Below are positions 1-6,939 of a stretch of DNA of 15,134 nucleotides, piece after piece. The number at the start of each line of letters is the position of its first letter. Position 1 is the stretch's first letter. Below the pieces are notes generated by a model that did no database searches, was not told where the DNA came from, and worked only from the letters and a program-made list of their open reading frames with translations. This stretch comes from a bacterium. GTDB taxonomy: Bacteria; Ratteibacteria; UBA8468. The stretch lies in assembly GCA_030630065.1 (NCBI GenBank), contig DAOVNU010000003.1, positions 1-15,134 on the forward strand. Direction: 5' to 3'. Made by a program: the position numbers and the translations under genes.

Positions 1-44
1 TCAGTTGAAATTCCCTTTTGATTTAGAAGAATTTTTTATTTTTA

Positions 45-57
45 TAAAATCGGTTTT
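45..57 (+). promoter_or_regulatory. Putative LacI-family operator O1
   Basis: Bases 46-57 (AAAATCGGTTTT) form a near-palindrome around a central CG, with five of six base pairs matching. This is the usual layout of LacI-family operators, where the hinge-helix leucine inserts at the central CG. Bases 45-55 are repeated exactly, in inverse orientation, at 147-157. The site lies just upstream of the -35 box of the first promoter. That the downstream LacI protein binds it is inferred from position and symmetry. Confidence 0.6.
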
Positions 58-61
58 CTAT

Positions 62-90
62 TTGACAACCTTATTAAAATAAGATATAAT
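62..90 (+). promoter_or_regulatory. Promoter P1, sigma70 type, full consensus
   Basis: TTGACA at 62-67 is followed by a 17-base spacer and TATAAT at 85-90. Both hexamers and the spacing match the sigma70 consensus exactly. Transcription would start near 97 and read into the LacI gene at 163. Such a strong promoter makes sense if it is held off by a repressor, and candidate operators flank it. Confidence 0.85.
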
Positions 91-99
91 TCATTTCAC

Positions 100-128
100 T
101 TGACAAACTGTGAAAATTGAGGTATAAG
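100..128 (+). promoter_or_regulatory. Promoter P2, sigma70 type
   Basis: A second TTGACA at 100-105 is followed by exactly 17 bases and TATAAG at 123-128. It lies in tandem 38 bases downstream of P1, with a predicted start near 135. Its -35 box sits between the arms of a small inverted repeat (TTTCAC 94-99, GTGAAA 110-115). Confidence 0.7.
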
Positions 129-144
129 ATAAATAGAAATTTGA

Positions 145-157
145 ACAACCGATTTTA
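145..157 (+). promoter_or_regulatory. Putative LacI-family operator O2
   Basis: AACCGATTTTA at 147-157 is the exact reverse complement of 45-55 and again has a central CG (150-151). It lies downstream of both promoters and ends five bases before the ATG at 163. A bound repressor here would block elongation or initiation from P2. The CG centres of O1 and O2 are 99 bases apart, a distance that could allow a repressor loop. Confidence 0.6.
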
Positions 158-162
158 CAATT

Positions 163-1188
163 ATGACTACAATCTATGAAGTAGCAAAAAAAGCAAGGAC
201 AACATCAGGTACTGTCTCCCGTGCCTTAAACAACAAGGGCTATGTAGCTGAGGAGACCAAAAGAAAGATAGAGAGGGTAGCAAAGCGACTTAATTATACC
301 CCCCATTTCTTAGCAAGAAGCCTGCGCACCAAAAAAACAGATATCATTGCGGTGATTATCCCCAATATTGCCAATCCTATTTATCCTGAGATTATCCGGG
401 GAATTCAGGACAAGGCGCATGAACTTGGATATCAGGTGCTGATTTCCAATTCCGATGCTTTGCCCGAAAGAGAAATTGAACTTCTCACAATATTTTCTCA
501 GAAAAGGGTAGATGGCATCTTCTTAGGAACCGGGGAAGGTGCGGAGAACAAAAAAATAAGAGAGAAGATAAAGAAGTTGTCTGAAGCAGGGATTAAGCTC
601 GTGGTGGGTGGTTTTATCAAAGATAAACTGCCGACAGATTCCTTGAGTATTGATAATTTCCAGGGTGCTTATGAGGTAACCAAGCATCTTCTCAATTTAG
701 GCCATAATAAAATTGGTTTTATCAGTGGACCAAAGAATGCGCGGGTAGCGCAGGAAAGACAGAAAGGCTACCGCGCCGCGCTTTTAAACCACAATATTCT
801 TTATCATGATGGCCTTGTTGCTTATGGTAACTTCCAGCAGGAAAGCGGCTATACCCTGGGAAAGGATTTTTTGCAAAGAGAAAAAGCACCGAGTGCAATA
901 TTTGCCGCCAACGATGTGATGGCTATCGGTGTAATTCTGGCCGCTGAAGAATTGGGAAGAAGGATTCCGGAAGAGGTGGCAATTGCTGGATTTGACGATA
1001 TTACCTGGGCCTCCATTATCCGCCCAAGATTGACCACCGTCTCCCAACCCAAGTATGAGGTGGGCTCTTTAGCCGCGGAGATGCTCATCCAGAGAATCAA
1101 TGAAGAGAATAATAGAACTTTCCAGCGTATTATTCTCAAACCAAAAGTTGTTATCCGGGAATCCACATTAAACCAGGAGAAGAAATGA
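163..1188 (+). CDS. LacI-family transcriptional regulator
   Basis: This 341-residue protein has the standard length and layout of a LacI/GalR regulator. The N-terminal helix-turn-helix covers about residues 2-25 (TIYEVAKKA, then TVSRALNN). The hinge is LARSLRTKKT at 50-59, and the ligand-binding periplasmic-binding-protein fold fills the rest (IIPNIANPIYPEI at 65-77, FAANDVMA, VAIAGFDDI). It probably senses a sugar released from the glycan handled by the downstream genes and controls both itself and the operon through the two operator-like sites upstream. No clear ribosome binding site precedes the ATG; the start was chosen because it gives the canonical N terminus. Its stop overlaps the next start as ATGA, so the two genes are likely co-translated. 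The effector cannot be named from sequence. Confidence 0.95.
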   Translation: MTTIYEVAKKARTTSGTVSRALNNKGYVAEETKRKIERVAKRLNYTPHFLARSLRTKKTDIIAVIIPNIANPIYPEIIRGIQDKAHELGYQVLISNSDALPEREIELLTIFSQKRVDGIFLGTGEGAENKKIREKIKKLSEAGIKLVVGGFIKDKLPTDSLSIDNFQGAYEVTKHLLNLGHNKIGFISGPKNARVAQERQKGYRAALLNHNILYHDGLVAYGNFQQESGYTLGKDFLQREKAPSAIFAANDVMAIGVILAAEELGRRIPEEVAIAGFDDITWASIIRPRLTTVSQPKYEVGSLAAEMLIQRINEENNRTFQRIILKPKVVIRESTLNQEKK

Positions 1189-2192
1189 AAACAAAACTTT
1201 TTTCAAAAATTTATGGTTGCCTTTTTGGAGGGGGAATCGGTAATGCCTTTGGCAGCCCTTTTGAGAATATGCATTATAAAGAGATAGAGAAAAAATATGG
1301 CAGGGTTACCGATTTCTTGAAGCCTGAAATGTTGGAATCAGAAGATGATAATGCCGCTGGACTGCTTCTTTGCAAAGCATATCTGAAAAAACAGGGAAGG
1401 GTTACTTCTGAGGATTTAGCAAAAATCTGGCTAAAGGAGATGGAGCCAAAAAAATACTTCTGGTGTATGAGAAATACCTATGAACTTCTGAAACAGGGCA
1501 TCTCCCCCAGAATTAGCGGCATTTTCAACATTGTCAGCGGTAGTGCCATCATGGCGATTGCACCCGTTGGAATTTACAATGCCTGTGACCCTGACCAGGC
1601 TTTTATTGATGCAATTGATATTGGCTATATGTATCAACCAAAACTTGATACTGAATGTGCCTGTATCTTTGCTTCATCCATAGCCGAGGCAATGAAACCG
1701 GAGGCCACGATGAAAACTATCTTAGAGACCGCTTTAAAGAAAGCTCCTCATCGCCCCTATGTTTCCTTTGATAAACGCAAGCCGGATAATATCCATCAAA
1801 CCTTAATGGAAACATTAAAAATTGCCTCTGGTCATAAAGATATCTTTGCCGCAAGAAAGGATTTAAGAAAGGTATTCCAGTGGCATCCTATTGACCCTTT
1901 AGAGGTTCTTTCCTTAACCTTAGCGATATTCAAGATTACCAATGCCAATTATAGAAAATGTCTTATTGCTGCGGCTAATCTGGGAAGGGATTCCGATACA
2001 ATCGCAAATCTTACCGGTTCCCTCTGTGGCGCTTTGTACGGAGAAGAGGTTATCCCTGAGCAATGGACCAAGAAAATAAAGAGAAAAAGTGCAAAGCTCT
2101 TTCATCAGGTTGCTCAAGATTTCACTTCCTTGGTGGAAAAGAAATGCTCAGAAACGGAAAAACGGACTAATCACCTTAAAAAACTATTATAA
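1185..2192 (+). CDS. ADP-ribosylglycohydrolase family protein
   Basis: The 335-residue protein has the layout of the ADP-ribosylglycohydrolase (ARH/DraG) family, all-helical enzymes with two metal ions that cut N- or O-glycosidic bonds of ADP-ribose. The N terminus has the usual glycine-rich opening (YGCLFGGGIGNAFGSP, 10-25). An acidic motif EDDN at 53-56 stands where the family has TDDT, and the C-terminal metal motif is GRDSDT at 267-272, followed by the typical small-residue helix ending GALYG. The core motifs are present but the first is altered, so the substrate may not be ADP-ribosyl-protein. It overlaps the LacI gene by four bases and leads a glycan operon, which suggests a glycoside or nucleoside substrate; that is inference. 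There is no signal peptide, so it is cytoplasmic. Confidence 0.85.
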   Translation: MKTKLFSKIYGCLFGGGIGNAFGSPFENMHYKEIEKKYGRVTDFLKPEMLESEDDNAAGLLLCKAYLKKQGRVTSEDLAKIWLKEMEPKKYFWCMRNTYELLKQGISPRISGIFNIVSGSAIMAIAPVGIYNACDPDQAFIDAIDIGYMYQPKLDTECACIFASSIAEAMKPEATMKTILETALKKAPHRPYVSFDKRKPDNIHQTLMETLKIASGHKDIFAARKDLRKVFQWHPIDPLEVLSLTLAIFKITNANYRKCLIAAANLGRDSDTIANLTGSLCGALYGEEVIPEQWTKKIKRKSAKLFHQVAQDFTSLVEKKCSETEKRTNHLKKLL

Positions 2193-2227
2193 AAAACTAA
2201 AGAGATATTTGCCAATTTATCAGGAAC

Positions 2228-2264
2228 ACTGGTTACCCCGTTAATAATGGATTTCGTAACCAGT
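2228..2264. repeat. Inverted repeat with 9-base arms
   Basis: ACTGGTTAC at 2228-2236 is the exact reverse complement of GTAACCAGT at 2256-2264, with a 19-base AT-rich loop. No T-run follows it on the plus strand, so it is not a typical intrinsic terminator. It lies in the 129-base gap between the ADP-ribosylglycohydrolase and pseudopilin genes and could be a dispersed palindromic element or an mRNA processing or stabilising hairpin. Confidence 0.7.
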
Positions 2265-2285
2265 CCCTGTTAATATAGATAAATT

Positions 2286-2309
2286 GTAGGGGTTGAATTT
2301 ATTGAACCC
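2286..2309. repeat. Short palindromic repeat, TGTAGGGG type, copy 1
   Basis: GGGTTGAAT and ATTGAACCC (2290-2309) pair with one mismatch around a two-base centre, preceded by TGTAGG. The same outline, TGTAGGGGT followed by a variable stem around TTTAT and then ACCC, occurs in reverse orientation at 10903-10927. This points to one dispersed family with variable stems. It ends directly before the AAGGAG ribosome binding site of the pseudopilin gene. Confidence 0.6.
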
Positions 2310-2321
2310 AAAGGAGAAAAA

Positions 2322-2984
2322 ATGGAAAAGAGAATAAGTAGTAGAAGTAGCGGTGCGATTCATCGCACTAAAAAAGGTTTTACCTTAATCGAGTTGTTAG
2401 TGGTAATAGCGATTATCGCTATTTTAGCGGGAATGCTATTACCGGCTCTCGGTACAGCCAGGGAAAAGGCAAGGCAGGCGGTATGTATGAGTAACTTGAA
2501 ACAACTTGGGCTTGCGTACTTTCTTTATACCGGGGACTATGATGGATTTTACAGACCTGGGATTATTAGTGCCTACGGAGCTATATATGGCCCATGGGCT
2601 TACGATTTGATGCCTTACTGTGGAAAGTCAGAGCAGCAAAAACTTTCAACATGGTGGCAGCATCTTCCTCATATTTACATCTGCCCGTCCTTTCGAGAGG
2701 GACTGAAAAATTTCAACAAGGGTAGTGGCGCAGGCTATCTGGGAAGTTATATGATGAATGTATACGTAAGCAATTACCTCCATAAATTGAGCTGGTACAG
2801 ACATTCCAGTGAACAAATTTTCTTCTTTGACTCCATTACTCTGGGACATGGTTCACCAGATATAGGAATTGGTCCGGTTGAACATCACAATGAGGGAGCA
2901 AATTACCTTTTCATGGATGGACATGTGGAATGGTGGGATGACCCAGGTGATGATAACAAAATAGGTTGGAAGGTAATTCAATAA
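2322..2984 (+). CDS. Prepilin-type H-X9-DG pseudopilin
   Basis: This 220-residue protein has a type IV/type II secretion prepilin signal: basic residues, KKG at 17-19, cleavage expected between Gly19 and Phe20, Glu24 as the conserved Glu+5, and a hydrophobic helix to about residue 43. The C-terminal half contains HNEGANYLFMDG (189-200), which fits the H-X9-DG motif of the prepilin-processing-associated family common in planctomycete and lentisphaera-type genomes. A good AAGGAG lies five bases before the ATG. The 19-residue leader is long for the class, and part of it is encoded by a palindromic repeat (2353-2368). The gene stops 16 bases before the secreted glycosidase gene and is surely co-transcribed with it. 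It probably acts in the cell envelope as a pseudopilin or secreted surface protein; its partner is unknown. Confidence 0.9.
   Translation: MEKRISSRSSGAIHRTKKGFTLIELLVVIAIIAILAGMLLPALGTAREKARQAVCMSNLKQLGLAYFLYTGDYDGFYRPGIISAYGAIYGPWAYDLMPYCGKSEQQKLSTWWQHLPHIYICPSFREGLKNFNKGSGAGYLGSYMMNVYVSNYLHKLSWYRHSSEQIFFFDSITLGHGSPDIGIGPVEHHNEGANYLFMDGHVEWWDDPGDDNKIGWKVIQ
2353..2368. repeat. Palindromic repeat inside the pseudopilin leader
   Basis: GTGCGAT (2353-2359) and ATCGCAC (2362-2368) form a perfect 7-base-pair stem around TC. The segment is read in frame as part of the prepilin leader (GAIHRT). Its core GATTCATC resembles the GATTTATC core seen, in reverse complement, at 10903-10927, so it may be another copy of the same palindrome family inserted into coding sequence. 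Confidence 0.55.
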
Positions 2985-3000
2985 AAAGGAGGAGAGGGGC

Positions 3001-5823
3001 ATGCCTAAATTAGCGAGACGAGGGTTTTTGGTTTTGCTTTATCTTTCACTCTTTGGGATAGCGTTTGCACAAGGAAAAGGATTGCTTTTTCACGACGAGT
3101 TTTCCGACCCGGTACAGAGTAAGACCAAATGGATATTTCAGCATGGTCCTTCAGAAGTTATTGATGGAGCCCTTGTACAGCATTGTGCAGTGGAAGGGCA
3201 GGCAGCAAGAGTTTTTGCGAGAGGCGGCGAGGAATGGACTGATTATATGGTCGAATGTCGTTTTAAAATCCTGAAAACTTTACCCAATAAAGGTGGACAT
3301 GCAGGTATCCGGGTGCGTGCCATTGGCAAGGATTCAATTTATATCCATTTAGCTGGATCTGAGGAAGGCTTTGCATGGATTGGTTTCGGTCCTGGCAAGG
3401 GAAAGCGAGTTGAGATAAGTAAAGGTATCTGGCATCGTATGAAAATAGTTTGCAAAGGACATACAATTGAAGCTTTCTTAGATGGAAAGAAAGAATTTGC
3501 AATTAATAATGTTCCTTTTCTTAAGGGTGGCATTGATTTGTTTTCCTATAAAGTAGAAGTTGCTTTTGATGACGTAAAGGTTTATGGGCTGGATAATTCC
3601 GAGAAAAAAATAGAACAAAAAAGTTCTAACATTATCCCCAATAGCAGTTTTGAATTTGCTACTGCTCCAAATTTACCTGATTATTGGGGAATTCAAGCGT
3701 GGGGTTTAGCAGAAGATTACTGGATTGGAAGGATGGGTGAACTCTGGGACCGCTGGCGGAGAGACAAAGCTAATTCTTACCATGGAAATTACTGCATGAG
3801 AGTTAATGGGATAAAACGATTGGCTTCTACTTTTATTTATCCAGAACTGGGAGAAAAGTACACTTTGTCTTCCTATATGCGGACTAACAAAGAAAAACTA
3901 CCAGTGAAAATCTTGTTTTATAATTGGGGAGGTTCTACATGGGAAAAAAAAGTGGAGGTTTCAAAGCAGTGGGAACGGTATGTCTTTGTTCTACCGACAA
4001 TTGAAAAAAAGCAGGTTTTCATCTCTTTTCAACCTGAGGAAGAAGGTGTTTTATGGGTAGATGCAGTTCAAATGGAAAAAGGAGAAAAAGTCACACCATA
4101 CCGGGTAGCAAAGTTTGATGGAAAAAAAGCAAAAAGGAAAAGAGGAAATTCTCTCCCAAAAGTTTCTGCTTATCGGATAAAGACACCGGTGAGAATCGAT
4201 GGAAAATTAGATGAACCGTTCTGGCAGAAGGCAACTTCTGTCAATTTTTCTCTCATCAATGGTGGTAAACCAAAAGAGCCAACTCAAGCATTTGTTGCCT
4301 TTGACCAGAAGAATATCTATTTAGGTTTTAAATGTTTTGATAGCCAAATGCCCAAGGTAAGAGAAAAAATCTTAAAAAGAGATGGTCAAGTTTGGACTGA
4401 TGATTCGGTTGAAATTTTTGTAGACCCCTCTGGTACTCGGGAAGATTACTATCATTTTGGCGTAAGTATTACTGGAGCTAAATTTGATGCCTTAAAAATG
4501 GACCCCTCCTGGAATCGTGAATGGCAAGCTGCTACTACTAAATATTTGGGCCGATGGGAAACAGAAATTGCTTTTCCGCTTGCTATTTTTGACCTTTCAA
4601 TTTTCAATCAGGACAACTGGGCACTCAATCTCTGTAGAGAGAATCACAAGATTTCGGAATATTCTTGCTGGTCGCCAACATATGGCAGTTTTCACAATGC
4701 AGAATATTTTGGCATTTTAAAAGCACTTCCAAAAGATGTAATCGCTGCATGGTTCAATGAGAGGAAACCTGAAAAACAAAAAATGTTTTATTCACTGCCT
4801 ATTACTGTCAAGGGTAAACCCTTCTTTGCCTATGCTCTTGCATGGCAATCTATATGCCTCCCGGGGAAGAATGCTTTTAAAGTAATGCGAGATGCAGGTT
4901 TCAATTCTTTAATACTTTACTTTAGCCTTATCCGCCACAGTGCATCAGAATTGAGAGAAGTGCTTGATTTAGCCAAGAAATATAACATAAAAATTGTTTA
5001 CTGGATTGGAGGTGTTAGGGGTGCACCAAGTGACAAGCATTTGGTTGAGATAAAAAGAGCGATTGAAACCTTTAAAACTCATCCGGCAATTATTGCCTGG
5101 CTGGTAATGGATGAACCACACTCAAATCCGGAAAAAGTCATTGAAGCTTACCAGTTGGCAAAAAAATTGGATCCTTTAAGGTCAGCTTTTATTAATCTTA
5201 CTCCGTACGGATTGGGAATGCGAATAGCAAATGTGCCTGGTGATATCATTTCGGTTGACCTCTATACAATTAACTTTGATGGCTCAATAATTAAGGATAT
5301 CGGACCTCTTCTCAGGCAGGCAGGAAAAGAAAGTGCCGGGAAAAGACCTGTGTGGATTTTTCTGCAGGGAATGTCTAACCTTCTCCAGGTTTGGCGTGGT
5401 CCCACACCAGAAGAGCAAACAGCCCAAACTTATCTTGCCGTGGTTAGCGGAGCAACCGGGATTTTCTATTTTAACGTAATTATTCTTCCAACAAATACCT
5501 GGCAACGCACTAAAGAACTGGCAAAGGAAATCAAGTTTTTAACTCCTGCGTTAGTTTCTGACAATATAAAAGGAGTCACGTGTAATAACCCAAAGATTGA
5601 ATATGTGTGTAAAGAACATAAGGGCAGTTACTATCTCATTGCCGTGAATCCTTTTCCAGAAGAAAAGGATGCTATTTTTGACTTGAAATCGTTGGGTTTT
5701 TACAAGAAATGTAAGGCCAAAGCTCTTTTTGAATCCAGAAATATAGAGATACAAAGGTTCCTTTTAAAAGATACATTCAAACCTTATCAAAGACATTGTT
5801 ATAAGTTAACACCGATTCAATAA
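3001..5823 (+). CDS. Secreted multidomain glycoside hydrolase-like protein
   Basis: The 940-residue protein begins with a signal peptide (basic start, hydrophobic 8-22, likely cut after AFA at 21-23). Domains follow in order. Residues 27-197 are a concanavalin-like or DUF1080-type beta-sandwich (HDEFSDP, then ISKGIWHRMKIVCKG and a DGKKEF turn). Residues 210-365 are a CBM4/9-like sandwich (NIIPNSSFEF start). Residues 390-575 resemble a family 9 carbohydrate-binding or DOMON domain (RIDGKLDEPFWQKA, DDSVEIFVDP). Residues 600-850 are a TIM barrel of the clan GH-A kind, with WLVMDEP at 700-706 placing Glu705 as likely acid/base. The rest is a small C-terminal beta domain. A strong AAGGAGGA precedes the ATG. 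It probably binds and cuts a polysaccharide outside the cytoplasm. The family number and substrate cannot be set from sequence, and a second catalytic acid was not located with confidence. Confidence 0.88.
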   Translation: MPKLARRGFLVLLYLSLFGIAFAQGKGLLFHDEFSDPVQSKTKWIFQHGPSEVIDGALVQHCAVEGQAARVFARGGEEWTDYMVECRFKILKTLPNKGGHAGIRVRAIGKDSIYIHLAGSEEGFAWIGFGPGKGKRVEISKGIWHRMKIVCKGHTIEAFLDGKKEFAINNVPFLKGGIDLFSYKVEVAFDDVKVYGLDNSEKKIEQKSSNIIPNSSFEFATAPNLPDYWGIQAWGLAEDYWIGRMGELWDRWRRDKANSYHGNYCMRVNGIKRLASTFIYPELGEKYTLSSYMRTNKEKLPVKILFYNWGGSTWEKKVEVSKQWERYVFVLPTIEKKQVFISFQPEEEGVLWVDAVQMEKGEKVTPYRVAKFDGKKAKRKRGNSLPKVSAYRIKTPVRIDGKLDEPFWQKATSVNFSLINGGKPKEPTQAFVAFDQKNIYLGFKCFDSQMPKVREKILKRDGQVWTDDSVEIFVDPSGTREDYYHFGVSITGAKFDALKMDPSWNREWQAATTKYLGRWETEIAFPLAIFDLSIFNQDNWALNLCRENHKISEYSCWSPTYGSFHNAEYFGILKALPKDVIAAWFNERKPEKQKMFYSLPITVKGKPFFAYALAWQSICLPGKNAFKVMRDAGFNSLILYFSLIRHSASELREVLDLAKKYNIKIVYWIGGVRGAPSDKHLVEIKRAIETFKTHPAIIAWLVMDEPHSNPEKVIEAYQLAKKLDPLRSAFINLTPYGLGMRIANVPGDIISVDLYTINFDGSIIKDIGPLLRQAGKESAGKRPVWIFLQGMSNLLQVWRGPTPEEQTAQTYLAVVSGATGIFYFNVIILPTNTWQRTKELAKEIKFLTPALVSDNIKGVTCNNPKIEYVCKEHKGSYYLIAVNPFPEEKDAIFDLKSLGFYKKCKAKALFESRNIEIQRFLLKDTFKPYQRHCYKLTPIQ

Positions 5824-5859
5824 ATAACGAAACTGGAGTGATAGTTTAAATTTAGGAAA

Positions 5860-6939
5860 ATGTCAAAGAAATTTAACTATAAAAGTGAACGGAAAAGAAT
5901 ACAAAAAATCTGGTTAGAATTTTTAGGCCCTTTCCCCAAAGAAAAACCAAAACTGAATCCAAAAATTATTTGTGAGGAAAAATTCCCGAAATATAATCAA
6001 ATTAAAGTTTGTCTTTCTGCTGACAAACATTACAAAGACGACTTGATATATGCCTGGCTATTAATTCCACATCATATTAAAGAAAAAAAACCAGCAGTGC
6101 TATGCCTCCACCCCACTACTTTTGGTTATGGTAAAGATATTGTAGTAGGTAAAGATATTGTAGTAGGTAAAGATAAGCCGTATCCAAAAATAGTATCAAA
6201 AGAGATGCAACGCTTACCAAAAAAATTTTTCATTGAGCGATCCTACGCAAAACATTTAGCTGAAAGGGGCTATATAACTCTTGCTCCTGACACTCTTGGT
6301 GATGGAGAGAGAAAATCTAAGAATGGTATTTATGACCTTAAGGAATTCTACCAGAGATATCCGCATTGGTCAGCAGTAGGAAAGACTATTTGGGATAATA
6401 TTATTTGTATTGATTATCTACATACTTTAAAGTATGTAGATACAAGAAAGATTGGAGTTATTGGACATTCACTCGGAGGCCATAGCGCCATTTTTGCAGC
6501 AGGTTTTGATGAAAGAATAAAAATAGTGGTATCAAATGGGGGTTGTAGCTTCTTCGGGAAAGCAATGGAACACTGGTCAAGAATACCTCCTCCACCTGAA
6601 TTGAAAAATAAGGTTCTTCCAGGTTTATCTTATGTTTATATTCCTAAACTACGACCATATTTAGGAAACCACGAAATCCCAAATCCAATTGAATTCTGGG
6701 AAGTTATGAGTTTGATTTGTCCAAGACCTCTGATGTATGCTGGAGCTGCATACAATGACACTACTCCTGGTCGTGTGGAAATTCTGAAGGAAACCTGGGA
6801 AGGAACTTATAATTTCTACAAAAAAACTGGTTTTGAAGACAAAATTTTCTACCATATTTATCCAGGCGAACATAGTTTTCCGGTCCGTGCCAGAGAGTTT
6901 ATTTACAACTGGATAGATGAGCAATTTTCTCTCTTATGA
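5860..6939 (+). CDS. Alpha/beta-hydrolase, probable carbohydrate esterase
   Basis: The 359-residue protein is an alpha/beta-hydrolase of the dienelactone hydrolase or acetyl xylan esterase kind. The nucleophile elbow is GHSLGG at 202-207 (Ser204), preceded by the usual VDTRKIGVIG. The likely catalytic His is His338 in PGEHSFP, and the acid may be Asp300 in AYNDTTP. LAPDTLGDGER at 141-151 is typical of the esterase branch. No signal peptide is visible, so it probably works in the cytoplasm on imported acylated or methyl-esterified oligosaccharides. A short TAGGA precedes the ATG. Its stop overlaps the next start as ATGA, indicating translational coupling. It contains an in-frame duplicated hexapeptide (GKDIVV at 91-102) and a perfect 28-base palindrome within the gene. 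The substrate is unassigned. Confidence 0.85.
   Translation: MSKKFNYKSERKRIQKIWLEFLGPFPKEKPKLNPKIICEEKFPKYNQIKVCLSADKHYKDDLIYAWLLIPHHIKEKKPAVLCLHPTTFGYGKDIVVGKDIVVGKDKPYPKIVSKEMQRLPKKFFIERSYAKHLAERGYITLAPDTLGDGERKSKNGIYDLKEFYQRYPHWSAVGKTIWDNIICIDYLHTLKYVDTRKIGVIGHSLGGHSAIFAAGFDERIKIVVSNGGCSFFGKAMEHWSRIPPPPELKNKVLPGLSYVYIPKLRPYLGNHEIPNPIEFWEVMSLICPRPLMYAGAAYNDTTPGRVEILKETWEGTYNFYKKTGFEDKIFYHIYPGEHSFPVRAREFIYNWIDEQFSLL
6130..6174 (+). repeat. In-frame 18-base tandem repeat, 2.5 copies
   Basis: GGTAAAGATATTGTAGTA occurs at 6130-6147 and again without change at 6148-6165, followed by half a unit (GGTAAAGAT) at 6166-6174. It encodes GKDIVV twice and then GKD within the esterase. Perfect identity between the copies points to a recent duplication or slippage. 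Because the unit is a multiple of three, copy changes keep the frame. Confidence 0.95.
6415..6442. repeat. Perfect 28-base palindrome inside the esterase gene
   Basis: TATCTACATACTTT (6415-6428) is followed at once by its exact reverse complement (6429-6442). It codes for YLHTLKYVD (186-194) just before the catalytic-serine elbow, with no break in the reading frame. A perfect 14-base-pair arm is very unlikely by chance in a window of this size. Confidence 0.95.

Noticed and set aside
2228..2264. Hairpin as a rho-independent terminator after the ADP-ribosylglycohydrolase gene
   Set aside because: No T-run follows and the loop is 19 bases long, so it is listed as a repeat only.
2268..2276. TGTTAATAT as an extended -10 promoter before the pseudopilin gene
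   Set aside because: Only four of six -10 bases match and no -35 box is found at a suitable distance.
6130..6174. CRISPR-like repeat
   Set aside because: The units are adjacent with no spacers and are read in frame within a gene; it is a simple tandem duplication.
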